In this document: positions 20,371 to 31,974 of the stretch, in pieces | Numbering within the stretch: position 1 is the first letter of the stretch | Layout of the letters: every line of letters starts with the position of its first letter | Source: Paracyclopina nana | Lineage: Eukaryota; Arthropoda; Copepoda; Cyclopoida; Cyclopettidae | Length of the DNA stretch: 64,000 nucleotides | Direction: 5' to 3' | Assembly: GCA_019096065.1 (NCBI GenBank) | Contig: JAGUCH010000002.1 | Span: 6,832,501 to 6,896,500 of the forward strand | The notes under the pieces: model-generated | What the model was told of the DNA's origin: nothing | Database searches by the model: none | Seen by the model: only the letters and a program-made list of their open reading frames with translations | Made by a program: the position numbers and the translations under genes

Positions 20371-20940
20371 ATGCGCATCATTCTCTTTGTTCTTCTTCAA
20401 TTCACGTTTAGTGGTGCAATTCCCGCAGGGGGAAAATGCGAAACGTCTGCAGACTGTGTGGCTCCCAACGTATGCTCCAAATGGGGTTGGTGTCAGTGGA
20501 CTAAGATTTATGGCGAGGATGGACCCACTCAGGGAGCAAGTGCTCCTGGCGGAGGTAGAGCTGGGCAATGCAAAACGAGTGCTGATTGCGCCTCTCGAGT
20601 GCCATATTGCTCCAAGTTGGGATATTGCCACGGAGGACGTCTGCCTTTTGACGAGGAGCAAATTGAGATATCTGGATCCAAAGATGCTCAAGGATTCATA
20701 AATAACAATCCTAGCAAGAATAGCCCCAGCCTGCAAAGCGGAACAAACAGGTCACCGACGTCACCTGAAACTAGCTCAAGCAACAAAGATAGCAAAGTTG
20801 ATGCTACTTCAGGCGATGGAAACGGAGGCTGTCCTGGAGGATCAATTGAGACTTGCGTTGACAATGCTTGCGTGCCTCTGAAAGCTGTAGATGCGTATGG
20901 TGTTTGTGTGACTGAGTGCGGAAAGCGTTGCCCAGAGTGA
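20371..20940 (+). CDS. Secreted protein with two CxTSADC repeats
   Basis: 189 residues with a signal peptide (MRIILFVLLQFTFSG). Two similar Cys motifs occur, KCETSADCVAPNVCSKWGWC and QCKTSADCASRVPYCSKLGYC, each of form CxTSADC...C(S)K.G.C; these resemble short chitin-binding or knottin-like folds. A Ser/Asn/Thr-rich linker and a C-terminal cluster with six Cys (CPGGSIETCVDNACVPL...CVTECGKRC) follow. Likely extracellular. The function is not known to me, and the Cys pattern alone does not make it a protease inhibitor or toxin. Confidence 0.75.
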   Translation: MRIILFVLLQFTFSGAIPAGGKCETSADCVAPNVCSKWGWCQWTKIYGEDGPTQGASAPGGGRAGQCKTSADCASRVPYCSKLGYCHGGRLPFDEEQIEISGSKDAQGFINNNPSKNSPSLQSGTNRSPTSPETSSSNKDSKVDATSGDGNGGCPGGSIETCVDNACVPLKAVDAYGVCVTECGKRCPE

Positions 20941-21039
20941 TTGAATAAACTTATATCTACATTTTTTAAATGTTGTGTACGCATGCAGGTGGTTATTTTT
21001 ATCAGAAAAGTCTACGTACGTGTATTTTTCAACTATTTT

Positions 21040-22386
21040 CTATACCCAAGTATCTGGTGCATTATGAGAAAATGTAGAGGAACTACTCGCATCTTCAGCA
21101 CTAGTTTCTTCTTCATCAGAGGTAGATGTGGCATTGGCTTCTCCTGAGGCCAAGTCAGCCAAGTGTTTGAACTTGGGCCCGAAGGAGCGTAAGGTGTCCG
21201 ACCAATCCCTATCTGGTTCTAAGCTATCGAGGCTCGAGAAAGACGTGGCAGCGCTGATGGAACGTCCGAAGCCTTCCCATCTGTATATGAGGAGCTCATC
21301 AGACGGAAGGTCCGCATAGGGATCCGGCATGAGTAAGCGTTCATAATTTCTTGGCTTCACTACTAGGGGTGGGGGAGCTGGCTGCTGGCGTATTTGAGGC
21401 TGCTCATAGTGAATCACGTACGGAGTTCCACTCTTCGGCTCATCGTTTACCTCCAGCGCTTGAGGCTGTTTCTCAGCCCTTCTCCCTTTGAAGCAGCACC
21501 AGCCGAAGCAAAATGCCAGAATGAAGACGATGACGATGAGCACAATCGGAACGATGACAGCCAAGGCAATGCCAATCTTGGCCTCGAGAGACAAATCAGT
21601 GATTTTGTTGGGCGACACTACCGTCACTGCCACTCGGGCTGGGGCTGAAATGACGACCTCTCCAAAAGAGTCTGTTTGCGTGGAGAAGCAGTCGAGGTAC
21701 GAGTCTCCTTTCTTTGCTTTGTACGTAATAGTGCTATCGAAAACGCAGAGTTCATTGTAAAGCCTCAAGCTGTTGATTGTGCAATCTCTCTTTGTCTCGT
21801 TGACAAGTCCGTAATCCGCGTTGAAGTAGATGTCACCGTTGATGGACCAACCAAAAATGCGGTCATTCTGCTGCGGACCATACACTGCATTTGAGGAGGA
21901 GCACCGCACCTGCCTGGCCTCGTTTTCATTCAACGTTAATGCATTTTGATCCAAGGCTGGAATGGCTTCTCGCAAAGCCACCATTTGGAGCATCAAGGGA
22001 TCCGTGGTGTTGATCCCACCATTGAAGGTGAGCAGTATGCAATTCCATTGTCCCTGGTGAAGACTCGGCTGAAAACTGTCCACACTCGCAACGCATTTTT
22101 TGCCTTCTTTTCTGAGTGCTGCTGGGCAATCGCCGACTTGAATGCCGTCAATTAATCGGCAAGGCGTCCCACTTGTTTGCGGAAGAGTCCAAAAGCAATC
22201 GCTGAAGTCGTCCGAGTTTCCGCAGTACACTTCAAAGCTCCCTCCAGCCGTTTTGGTCACTTGGCCGCTGCAATTTGTCACTGGGACAAATGAGTTGGAG
22301 AGCTTTGATCTTATGCCTATTTCAAAGGTGGCAGTGCTCCAATTTGCAACTTGGAGTAGGACGAAAAATAACGACTGCCATTCCAT
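21040..22386 (-). CDS. Ig-like receptor with cadherin-type catenin-binding tail (receptor A)
   Basis: 448 residues, intronless, starting at the ATG at 22386 (MEWQSLFFVLLQVANW signal peptide). The ectodomain has an atypical Cys-rich Ig-like fold (EVYCGNSDDFSDCFWTLP ... GQWNCILL) and a second Cys-containing domain. The helix IGIALAVIVPIVLIVIVFIL leads to a Cys-containing juxtamembrane segment and an acidic tail. The tail reads SDELLIYRWEGFG, then SFSSLDSLEPDRDW, then TLRSFGPKFKHLADLASG. Classical cadherins have the same order: SLLVFDYEGSG, SLSSLNS, a D-rich stretch, then W-G-x-R-F-K-K-L-A-D-M-Y. The protein ends DTWV, a strong class I PDZ ligand. I infer a surface receptor that binds beta-catenin through its tail. 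No cadherin repeats are present. Confidence 0.82.
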   Translation of the reverse strand: MEWQSLFFVLLQVANWSTATFEIGIRSKLSNSFVPVTNCSGQVTKTAGGSFEVYCGNSDDFSDCFWTLPQTSGTPCRLIDGIQVGDCPAALRKEGKKCVASVDSFQPSLHQGQWNCILLTFNGGINTTDPLMLQMVALREAIPALDQNALTLNENEARQVRCSSSNAVYGPQQNDRIFGWSINGDIYFNADYGLVNETKRDCTINSLRLYNELCVFDSTITYKAKKGDSYLDCFSTQTDSFGEVVISAPARVAVTVVSPNKITDLSLEAKIGIALAVIVPIVLIVIVFILAFCFGWCCFKGRRAEKQPQALEVNDEPKSGTPYVIHYEQPQIRQQPAPPPLVVKPRNYERLLMPDPYADLPSDELLIYRWEGFGRSISAATSFSSLDSLEPDRDWSDTLRSFGPKFKHLADLASGEANATSTSDEEETSAEDASSSSTFSHNAPDTWV

Positions 22387-22525
22387 CTTGACAGCCTCCC
22401 AGCTTGCATCATGCCACAAATAATCGTTTGCCGACTGCTTGCTGCTAAACTACTGATAAGGGCTTTGAGCACACAAGCTGATAAAGAATTCAGGTCTTGA
22501 ACGGATATCGCACAACCGTGCTATA

Positions 22526-22538
22526 CCCCACTAGAAAA
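22526..22538 (+). repeat. Left terminal inverted repeat of the CACTA element
   Basis: CCCCACTAGAAAA matches the right end reversed. The preceding TA may be target-site sequence. Confidence 0.88.
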
Positions 22539-23659
22539 GTCCGTCATAACTATAGTATAAAACCCTCATAAAAATCACTTTAGCAGTATTTGCACTTTTT
22601 TTTGCTTTAATAGGTTCTATGATATGTGGTAAGTGCTTGTGTAAAAAAAAAAATATCTTAAGATTAGCAAAAAATTTTTGTAATTTCACATTTTCAGATT
22701 TTTTCTGTCTCTTATGGACGCTTATAAATCCCTCTTTGTCCCTTAAGATAAAAATCCGAAATATCAACTTTCGTGTTTACAAAGATATGATTCATTTCAT
22801 TGGTGATAATACCTTCATACTAATTGGTTAGACTGCTAGTAGAGAGAAATTTAATTTTTTTAATTGTTTAGCGAAAATGGCATATGTGTCATAACACCCT
22901 TATGCCAAATCAGAGTTTTATATGGGACATGCTGTTAACGCCATTCAGGCACAGTAATGACCTAATTGCTGTAATTATGTATTCTCATTACATTTGCAGT
23001 TACATACAATCAAAATTATGGAAATATCCTTTAAATTCGGCATATAATTTTTTTTTACTTCCTTGTCAATGTCGTAATATATACACTTACAAAAAAAGGC
23101 TGTGTGTGCATCTTTTTCTTGCAGTAATAACCCCTTTTTCTTCTCAAGTATATGTCATGTGTCCTCAATTATTGCATATTTCCTTCTTAAAGTACAATGG
23201 TCGTTTACTTTTTTTAAAACTTACTCTTCTTTAGCAACTCTTATATTTCTCTTATGAATCTTATATGTTATACCTGATTTATCTTACAGAACATATGCTC
23301 TAACTTCAACAATTTTGAATAGGATAAAATATTAGTGGTAGTGGTAGTTGCAAAGGGAAAGTTGATATATATGTGTGTACATGCATGCATTAATGTGTGT
23401 CCATTCTTGTCACACTTTCAGGGCAATTACTACGTCTGGGCAACTTTCTCAGCTAAACTAGAAAAGAGCCGTAGCAGCCGCAACGTTTACTATGTACAGT
23501 GTAACTGTCCTCACGATTAAGTTCAATGCAATTGTGGTTCTTAGAAGAAATCGTCTACTCAAGAATGATCTTCCTTTACTTTTTTTTTAAAAGACATATA
23601 AATATCTGTTCTCTTATAAATACCATAAGAAACGCTTATGTCATAAGGTATTTATTATT

Positions 23660-26600
23660 TCACACGAATAATGCTGGAAAGGATACACAATAGATAATGT
23701 CGCCGTGAATAACTCCCTTCGCAATCACATGGGGCTTCGGAATGTCAATAGTCACTTCTCCGTGAAGTACATACTTGAATTTTCTCACCAGAATTGCATC
23801 AAAATTCAAGTCAGCTGCCTCTGGATGAGTAAACTTTGACGTTTTAATGACATGGCACTTGTAGCATGTCTCGTCTTCCTCCTGGATCTCGTAGAATATC
23901 ATATCCTTTGCCAATATGATGGAATCATCGCCGTTGCGCTTGCCCTTAGATGTGGTGATTCTGATAGTCTTGTGGCAGAAGTGCTCACGCATGTTTAGTA
24001 GGTTTGCTTTCAGCATAACGCTTTTGCAGTAGCTTTGCGTGTTATTAAACAGAAAGCTCATCATCTTGCCATAATGCCCCTCATAGTTTTCAGTGCTGAT
24101 TTCGTCGAGCGAGTAATCAGCACGTGTCTCAACAAGGTGGGAAAAGGCATGCCAATTATAGGACGTCATAGTAATGTCGTACACATCGAGCCATTTGTAG
24201 AAAGCGTCGTGTAGCTTCTGGAGATCCACATACTTCTGGCAATAAATCCATAGCTTGTCATCTTTCAAAGCAGCATTTATCAGGAATGAGAACCTAAGCA
24301 AGATTCTTCTTTCGTCAACATACTGATCACCCTCAAATGCATCTGCCAACTGGACAAAACCGCATGTTATAATGGCACAGTACTCCTCTCCTTTGAGATG
24401 GCGAATGCTTTTTGTAAGCTCTCGTGGCTTTCTTGAAAACTCAGAAGGCAAGTCGACTTTTGTCCAAGTTTCATCAAACCTTGAATGCAGAAAGCATGTT
24501 ATATTTTTTTGTTTGTACAAAATATCAACGCCTATAAATCAGGTATAAAACTAACCTAACATAACAAAGTCATGCTTACTTTCGTAGAATTTTCAAAATT
24601 CTCTCAGGGAGCTCTCCAGAACTTGTCCTCACATTGAGCAGCCGCTTTAATAACCCTCTTGCGCATCCTAGGAACAATAGGTGTAAAGGCTCCAATGGCA
24701 CATTTTGAACTATGTCAAAGCCAGGTATCTTCGTGAGCGGCGACGGACCCTTGATGCCCTTAGTGTCATCATCTGTCAACTTGACATTTTTTGCTTTTGC
24801 ATCTTCAATCTTAGCAAGGACTTCCATCCACTTCTCATGCGTCCGCTTTGGTTGGTCCTCTGCCATGTAAGATGGGAACAGCACTGTTTTCTTGGTTCCT
24901 CCTGCACTAGTTGTTCCAATTATTTCGCATTTGGAGCAAGAACAAAACCCTGCATGGCCTTTCATGTTCAGAATTTCGGCTCGCATTGGAGCGTCACACA
25001 GGCATCGGTAAAGAGTGAACCCAGCTTCATGAGCACCCAAAAGGAGAGGCTCCAACAGACTTGAAGTCTTCTTGTATGATCCGTGTCTAGGTGAATGAAA
25101 TAAATTTTTTTAATGCACTACTTTCTTGTCTCTTAAGAAACACATATGAAACAATAATATCTTAAGAGTTTCTTACCTTGTTTTGTGCATGGCTAATACA
25201 TATATTAGTCTGCACAGATCGAACCGAACGCAACAGACATTGACTTTGTCAACACCTGACACTGTCACTGGTATGCCATCAATGCTCAAGTCATAAGCAA
25301 CAGGTGTCTCATCATCTATTTTGTGGATCATCCGATGGAAGTCATACAACTCTTTGACAGTGTGGAAAGTCCACTCGTCTAAAGTTTCGAACTTGTACGC
25401 CTTGTACATCCGTCGGGGGAATTCCGATACATTGTCAATGACCACAAACTCTCTGGTATCACGATTGATTAGAAGAATATCCATTTTGATTGATGGCAAC
25501 TTCTTGTAGTACTTGTTCCTCACTGTCTTGTAGCATGGCATCTTTCCATACTTGTCTCTGTTAGTTGCACAAATCCATGACCACCATGCATCAGCTTGTG
25601 TCTCGTTGAGATGAAGGTTGGCTGAAGCAATCATGAAATAGTTTTCCAGCTTTAAAACGGCTTCATTCCGATCAAGGTCTTGTATCGACTCCAAAAATCG
25701 TGAGAATTCTGCCTGATCGTATTTTGGCTGCAATTTTCCATTCCTTGGATTCACGTAAATGTATTTGCCATCTTCAGAGATGCAGCAGCCATCTGATATC
25801 ATTTCTGGGAAATCGCCATCGTTGATCTTGTCAGACTCTTCAATGGCTTCCATGTCGTTGTCGTTGTCATTGTCAGATTCCTGCAATTGTATATTTTTTT
25901 AAAGTAATTTTCATTGGACTCTTAAGAATCGCTTAAGAATCGCCTATGTCATATGCTAGTTATTATGGACTTACGTTGCTATTACATCCTGACAATGAGT
26001 CGTAGTCAAATTTAGTCGGCTCTCGATGCTCACCAGGAAATTCTTGTTCAATGAGAGCCTCACGTTGAATTGTTTCCTTGATAGCTTCAGCCTCTTGAAA
26101 GTTCTGAGTCATGAAAGACTGCTCGCATACATCGCTGTCAGTTTCTTCAGATGACACAGATGTGGTCCTAAAGCGATGTCTGCTGATCCCATCGAGGCCA
26201 TCACTTTCATTGTCATCCCTTCTGAGTTGTTTCCGAGGTGGCGTTTCGGGTGCTGCGATCTCTCTCTCCGATTCCCTTCTTTGACGTTTTCTTTGCATGC
26301 TCACAAATACCTGGCTCTCTTCCTCTGTGTCAGTTGGCATGCCATCATTGTTGACTTCCTTGTACAACGGCTGACCACAATAGTTCAAAGTCATGTCTAT
26401 AGTTTCTTGTTCAATCGTATTTCCCTGAAAGGTTATGAATTAAATATGATCCGTAATAAAACCCTTATGAAACAGCTATGAAATAAGCGTTTTTTAAGCT
26501 TACTTGATAAACTAAACGTTTACTTACTTGATGTTGTCCCCTAGCTGCTGAACTTGTTCCAGGCTGAGGATTGTTGCATGGATCGTATTCCGGAGATGCA

Positions 26601-26686
26601 TTGTTTGTCCTCTCTGAACAATGCAACGATGCCAAGTCCTTCTTGTCCTTTTGTGTCTTTCCACTATCAACGCCCAGTGCGTCCAT
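23660..26686 (-). CDS. CACTA/EnSpm transposase
   Basis: A multi-exon gene running leftward. Its exons cover about 26520-26686, 25975-26430, 25180-25880, 24585-25088 and 23660-24533, with good GT-AG junctions (for example RGQHQ before gtaagt and HKTR before gtaaga). Conserved blocks of animal EnSpm transposases are present: the CDAPMRAEILNMKGHAGF - CSCSKCEI zinc-knuckle region, VPLEPLHLLFLGCARGLLKR, LPSEFSRKPREL, and SYNWHAFSHLVETR with ENYEGHYGKMM. The acidic N-terminal exons are not conserved. The protein would cut and paste the element by binding subterminal repeats. The true start is uncertain: a further basic stretch (MKTRKLRLLNF) lies at 26704-26949 and could be an upstream exon. Confidence 0.88.
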
Positions 26687-26997
26687 ATTTGCTTTCTTCG
26701 TCTTTAATTCATGAACAGTTCGGCCATCCGTTTATTGCGCAAATATCTTTTCTGCCGTTCATATGCTCTGTTGTCTGGGCGTGACGGCACGTCTAATTGA
26801 GCATTCACATTGTACTGCTCACAAATGCTTCTTATCTTGCTCTGTGGTCCGTTTGCGCTACGCTTCTTAATTGTTTTTCCTCGCATAACACTAATTCTTA
26901 CACAAAATTTACTGGCAAAGTTAAGTAAACGCAGTTTTCTTGTTTTCACTTGCCGTTTATACGGAACTGTACCGGCACGGCAAGACAGTGACTCTTC

Positions 26998-27195
26998 TCG
27001 GCTGGAGGGCAGACACGGCTGTACAGGGAACAGCTACCTGCCCATGCGCCACATAACTGCAGCAGCCTAGTGCAGCCTATGCGGCCGGCACAAAGCTGGG
27101 CTGATGGGCAGACACGGCAGTAGATGGGACAGCTACCTGCCCATTCGCCGAGTAATGACGTCAGCCCAATGCTGCCACATCGGCCGAAAGTTGTT
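26998..27195. repeat. Tandem pair of GC-rich repeats between the transposon's divergent genes
   Basis: Two copies about 110 bp apart share GGGCAGACACGGC, then ACAGCTACCTGCCCAT, then CGCC. GGGCAG and CTGCCC pair within each unit. The pair sits in the shared promoter region and could be a transposase-binding or promoter module. Confidence 0.75.
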
Positions 27196-27278
27196 CGCGC
27201 CAAAAAAAGGACGCCACGCCAAGGAAGCGACGCCAACCTCAGTCTTGGAAAAGTGCGCCATTGAAGTGGACGCCGAAA

Positions 27279-30200
27279 ATGTCGGATCTCGAGAAAACGT
27301 TCACGGAGGAAGAATTGCCGAGGAGAGGCACCTACGACCGACTTATTTTGTTCGACAAGACCCACCCGATCAGGCCATTCTACACAGACGACGTCTGTGC
27401 CGTGGATTACGTCGACAAGACCTGGAAAGAAATTTTCGGATTCAATGTCGTCCATCGGCTCACTATTAGGCATCGATCCACGAAGGGCATGCAGCATCTT
27501 GGCCAAGATGGGCAAATCCCGCTGTATGTCTTTGCCCGAGTACATGAAGGTTAGTATTGCATTAGTTTATTGGCCACTTCACTGCTATTTCAATAGCGAA
27601 CATATTTTCCAGGCGTCAGTGTCCCACAACTGCGTTCAGTGTTGATGGAAGTCAACGCTAGGTTTGGCAAACATTTGCTGACCCCAGAGGAACGCGAGCT
27701 TTTCTACAAGAAGTTCGTGAACCACTATCCTGAGCGAGTCGTCCCTAAATACGATTTTCCCTACCGAGAAAATCCTGTGGACGAATTTGTGTACCGCCAT
27801 TGGGGAGCAATCAATACGCGGAGGACGGATGGGAAAATTACGAAAATTACGAGTACTGAGTCAGAAGTAAGTATAAAAGTCTTATATCTTAAGGGTTTCT
27901 TAACCGATTCTTAAGCGAGCAGAATCTTAAGTAAATTTTTAAAAAAAAAACTTATAACAACACTCATTCTTCAGGGAGAGACAAGCAAAACGGCAGCTGC
28001 CGCAACGAGTGGGGTTGAAGCAACTCCTAGCCGAAGTACGTCTAACCCCGAGGAATCCACATCGCCGATCATGACGACAATTCATGACACAACATTCGAT
28101 CCCAATGAAGAGATTCCCAGCAGTCAGCCGCCATCAGGCCCTACTCGGAAGAACGCCTCCAGAGCTTCCAAAAAATTGGCTGGGGAGACCATTCGCTCTC
28201 AATTCGCTAGTCCAGCGAAGCAGACAGCAGCAGCGAAAACGTCCACTCCTTGCAAGGAAGTCGATGCGAGACCTGAACCTGCAAGTCAATTGCAGTCGTT
28301 AGAAGAAGAGCAAGCTGCTGGAGTCGACAATCAAGGTAGTATATATTGTTTCTTACTCAATTTATTGTTATCTCATTACGCTGTTTCTGTTAGAACCCGT
28401 TGATGCCATCCTGCCATCAAACGAAGCCGCCGACGACGCTTTGGGCGATGAGCCACCTCCATTAGTTGCTGACAGTGACGAGGAGACTGCTGATACTGCT
28501 CCGCCCATGAAAACTACAACTTTGTCGGCAGTCATGAAGCGCAAATTGCCCGCAATTGAAGAAAAGGAGGACGAGGACGACGACATTCCGGATTTGGACA
28601 AACCTGCGGGTTCAAAGAGGGGTCAGCCAAAATCGCGTCTGGCTCGTAAGAGGAAATTGGCGAGCGACGGCAGTGACGACAATGATGCCATCACACTTGC
28701 AACTACTGATGGAAAGGGCATCACGCTTGCCGATTTATTCAAGAGATTGGGCGACTACTTGGTCCAACGGCCAGATTTCAAGCAAAAGTCCGGTCATTCG
28801 GAAGGCCAGTTAAATGCGATTCGTGGGCACATCCTTGATTTGCGCAATGCCGTTGACAACTTGTCTAAAGCGAGTACATCCGCTTTGAACGTAAGTTACA
28901 TTAATAGCTTAAGATATAAGCTAGTCATACCCGTTTCATAAGGGACAATTTCTTAGTTCAAATTTTTAAAAAACAAAACTTTTGCAGAAAACTTCAAAGC
29001 AGTCTCTTGAGACGGATGCAAAGATGAATCTGCTTATTGCAAATCAACAAAAGATTCAAGTGGACGTGAAGGGGATGGGTACGGCAAAGGAGGCAAGATT
29101 GCAACATGCTTGCGTTATTTTGGCCGGCTTCTTGCCATTCAACATTTTGACGCCGGCTCATGATGTCTTGCTTTCGTGCAATGTCATCAAAATGTTGATC
29201 ACGAATCTCGTCACTCCCCATGTCAATGGATTGCCAATGAAGACCATGGCAAAGGAGATTGCTGGCGTCGTCATCTCCTTCCTGTACAGTCAGTTGGCTT
29301 CTGGACACCACGTTTTGGGAGAAAAGTCAAGGTGAGTGATTTATATTCATAACGCGGCGGTCTCTTTTGGCGGTCTCTTTTTGCGGTCTCTTTTGGCGGT
29401 CTCTTTTGGCGGTAAATTCTTCGACAGTAATTATTTCTCGTCTTTTATGTTGCCGCTACCTTAATGTAGCTGTCTCGTTTAACTAGTAATTACCTTTAGC
29501 GTCTGTCTCTTTGTGTTTAGCGGCCAGGTGTTGATGGAATGGCCCAAGCGAGCCTTGCACCCGTTCATTTTGAAGCTGTTCAGCACTTTGTTGCTAACCA
29601 TCTACGGCCAGTCAAAGAAGAACAACAAATCAGCTGAGGAACTCGTGCAGGTTAATCTTGAGACGGTCAAGGAGTTCATTCGTCGTAAGTTGAGCGCAGA
29701 CCGAAAGCGGATGCAGGATGATGCGATAAAGTACTCGCATACTCCAGAGGAAGCAATCATTGCTATGTACGAGTGCGACGTTGCTTACAGGAAAGACATG
29801 GATGTAAGTAAATCTTGCATTTTATTAAGAAACTCTTAAGTTATACTCTAGTCATAAGCGATTTATAGGCGAGTAAGAAAAAATATGATTTTTTAAAAAA
29901 TCTTTCAGCACCTACTTAACTCGAAGATTCCTTCGCAAGAGGATTACGTCGAGACGAAATTGAAGAGGGAGGACTTCAAGAAGTTTGCTCTGATGCGTCG
30001 GGATGCCAATAAAGTCATCTACGATGGGCAAGAAAAGTTTCGGTTCATGGTCAGCCGATCCACGAAGAGTCTTCGTACTGCTAGAGATGCCGTTGAATGC
30101 ATATTCACCATCTGCGACGTATTGGAGCGTGATAGATCGACGATCACGTTTGACAGCTTCGTGAGACATGTGCCGCATGTAAGTTTGCTATCTATAAATC

Positions 30201-31077
30201 ATTGACTCATCTTCCTACTTCTAAAAATGAAACATATTTGCAGTTCGAAGATGATTACAAGGTCTGGGAAAAAGAGATTGTCAGCACTGAAACGTTCAGG
30301 GAACGTTACTTAGCGAGAGATGAGACTGACTTTCGTGATGACCCAGAGGAAATTGCACAACGCGAGAAGGCTGAAAAGAAAGCTGCTGCTGAAGCGAAGA
30401 AAGATGAGGTACGACGTCGCAAGAAGGAAAAAGACGGACCAAGGGCATCAGTGTTTCGCCAAAGCCAAGACAGCAGCGACGAACTCGAGCTAGTCATCAA
30501 CTTGTCAAAATCAGGCAAGAAGCGCTCGGCTCAAGAGGAGGAGGAGGAGGAGGAAGAGGCGCCGCAATCCAGACGCAAGCGCCGATGCTCTGGTCGCAAG
30601 AAGTCAACGTAAGTTATCTAATAAAGAAACTCTTAACATAATAGCTACTTATAAGCGATTTATATGCGTCATGAAAAGTTCGAATGTTTTAAAAAAAAAT
30701 CCTTGTTTCAGCGCCAAGTCGGCAAAGGAGGTCGCGTCCTCCAGCTCCAGTGGCTCCTCAAGTGATGATGATGACGACAATCCCAAACCTCCAGTGAGTC
30801 CTTTACCTAAAAAAAAGAAAAGAAACCAATTACCTTACTTACCTTTCATTTTCATTAGGCACGAAGTCAAAAAGCCTCCAATTTGAAGGCTAAGGAAACG
30901 GCAAAGAAGGTTGCTGCTGCCGTCACCTCCGCAAAGAAGGCAGCTACAAAGGTAGCTGCAAAGAAGAAAGGGAAGCCAGACGAGGAGGAGGAAAAGGATC
31001 AGACAACAGATGCCTCCGATCTCGGTAGCTCCGATGAGAGCTTTCATGGCTATGACGACCCTAAGGCAAAGGAATAG
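27279..31077 (+). CDS. Second CACTA-encoded protein, function unknown
   Basis: Ten exons, in phase throughout (27279-27549, 27613-27866, 27975-28335, 28394-28890, 28988-29331, 29521-29803, 29909-30178, 30244-30608, 30712-30793, 30859-31077), give about 981 residues. The start is the ATG of MSDLEKTF. The N-terminus is folded-looking (FYTDDVCAVDYVDKTWKEIFG, PQLRSVLMEVNARFGKHLLT). The middle is acidic with KRK/RKRK basic clusters, a helical region spans exons 5-7, and the C-terminus is Lys/Ala-rich with Ser-Asp/Glu runs. Plant CACTA elements carry a second, DNA-binding accessory protein (TnpA-like). A similar role is inferred from position only, as I see no sequence match. Confidence 0.8.
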
Positions 31078-31974
31078 CTAGTCAGTGACGCTAATCAGCA
31101 GGAATTGCAGGATTTATTGTAAACGTTTCGGCCTTTCAAGAGCAACAGAGTAGTGCTTTCTAAATTATAGTGTGACATCGTACCTGAAAATAAAAGAATA
31201 TGTGTATGGAAAGCGCTTGTATTTCATGCAACGGCCCATGCGGGCGCGGGCGATTCGCGTGAAAATTATGCCCCTTAAGAATAGCTTCTATTATAAGCGA
31301 TTATAAGGGGCAATTAATAAGCGAGGGGTTTTTTTAAAACGCTGGCGAAAAAATTGTCTCTTATGACACGGTTATGTCTAGCGTATAACTTAAGCTAGTT
31401 ATAAGGGAATCTTAAGAGACAACTAAAAAAAGGAAGTTTTTAAAAAAAAGACTCACAATAAACCATTACAACTCTCGTATGCCAATAGCTATTCTTAAGC
31501 GATTCATAAGGCAGCTTACGCCAGCTGGTTTTTTTAAAAAATATATCATATGCCGTTGGAGCTGTACGTAAGGAGTGACAAGGCAGATTAGCGTTTGGTA
31601 ATGATAGTTGCAACAAATACAACCATATGGATGCTTGCAAATGTGTGTAAATGCATTATTTAAAACAATCTTGACTACTACAAAAATAGTATGCATCTCC
31701 AGATTCATGACCCAAACATGACAGCGGCGAATTTAGTCCAATCCAAGTAGCTAATGCTTTAAATGAAGCGCATGTACTCACTGATGAATAATATCAAGGC
31801 ATTTTAGAGATAACTTTATCCCTCGTGGAGATAACAACTTATGAAAATCCCATGAATTTTGGCTGTCCCTTATAAATTTTTGCGAAAATGTGACATGAAA
31901 CTCTTATATTTAGGCTACTTATAATACATTTATACTTATAAATGCCATATAAATCTGGAGTTTCTTACGTTCAT
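31078..31974. other. 3' subterminal region of the CACTA element
   Basis: Non-coding, AT-rich, with repeated TATAAGCGATTATAAG, CTTAAG and poly-T/TTTAAAA blocks that resemble the introns of the element's own genes. Confidence 0.7.

Noticed and set aside
21040-22386. Receptor A as a classical cadherin
   Set aside because: No cadherin repeats or calcium-binding motifs (DxNDN, LDRE) in the ectodomain, which is Cys-rich and Ig-like.
26704-26949. Separate small basic gene (MKTRKLRLLNF...)
   Set aside because: It lies inside the transposon just before the transposase start and lacks independent support; noted as a possible 5' exon.
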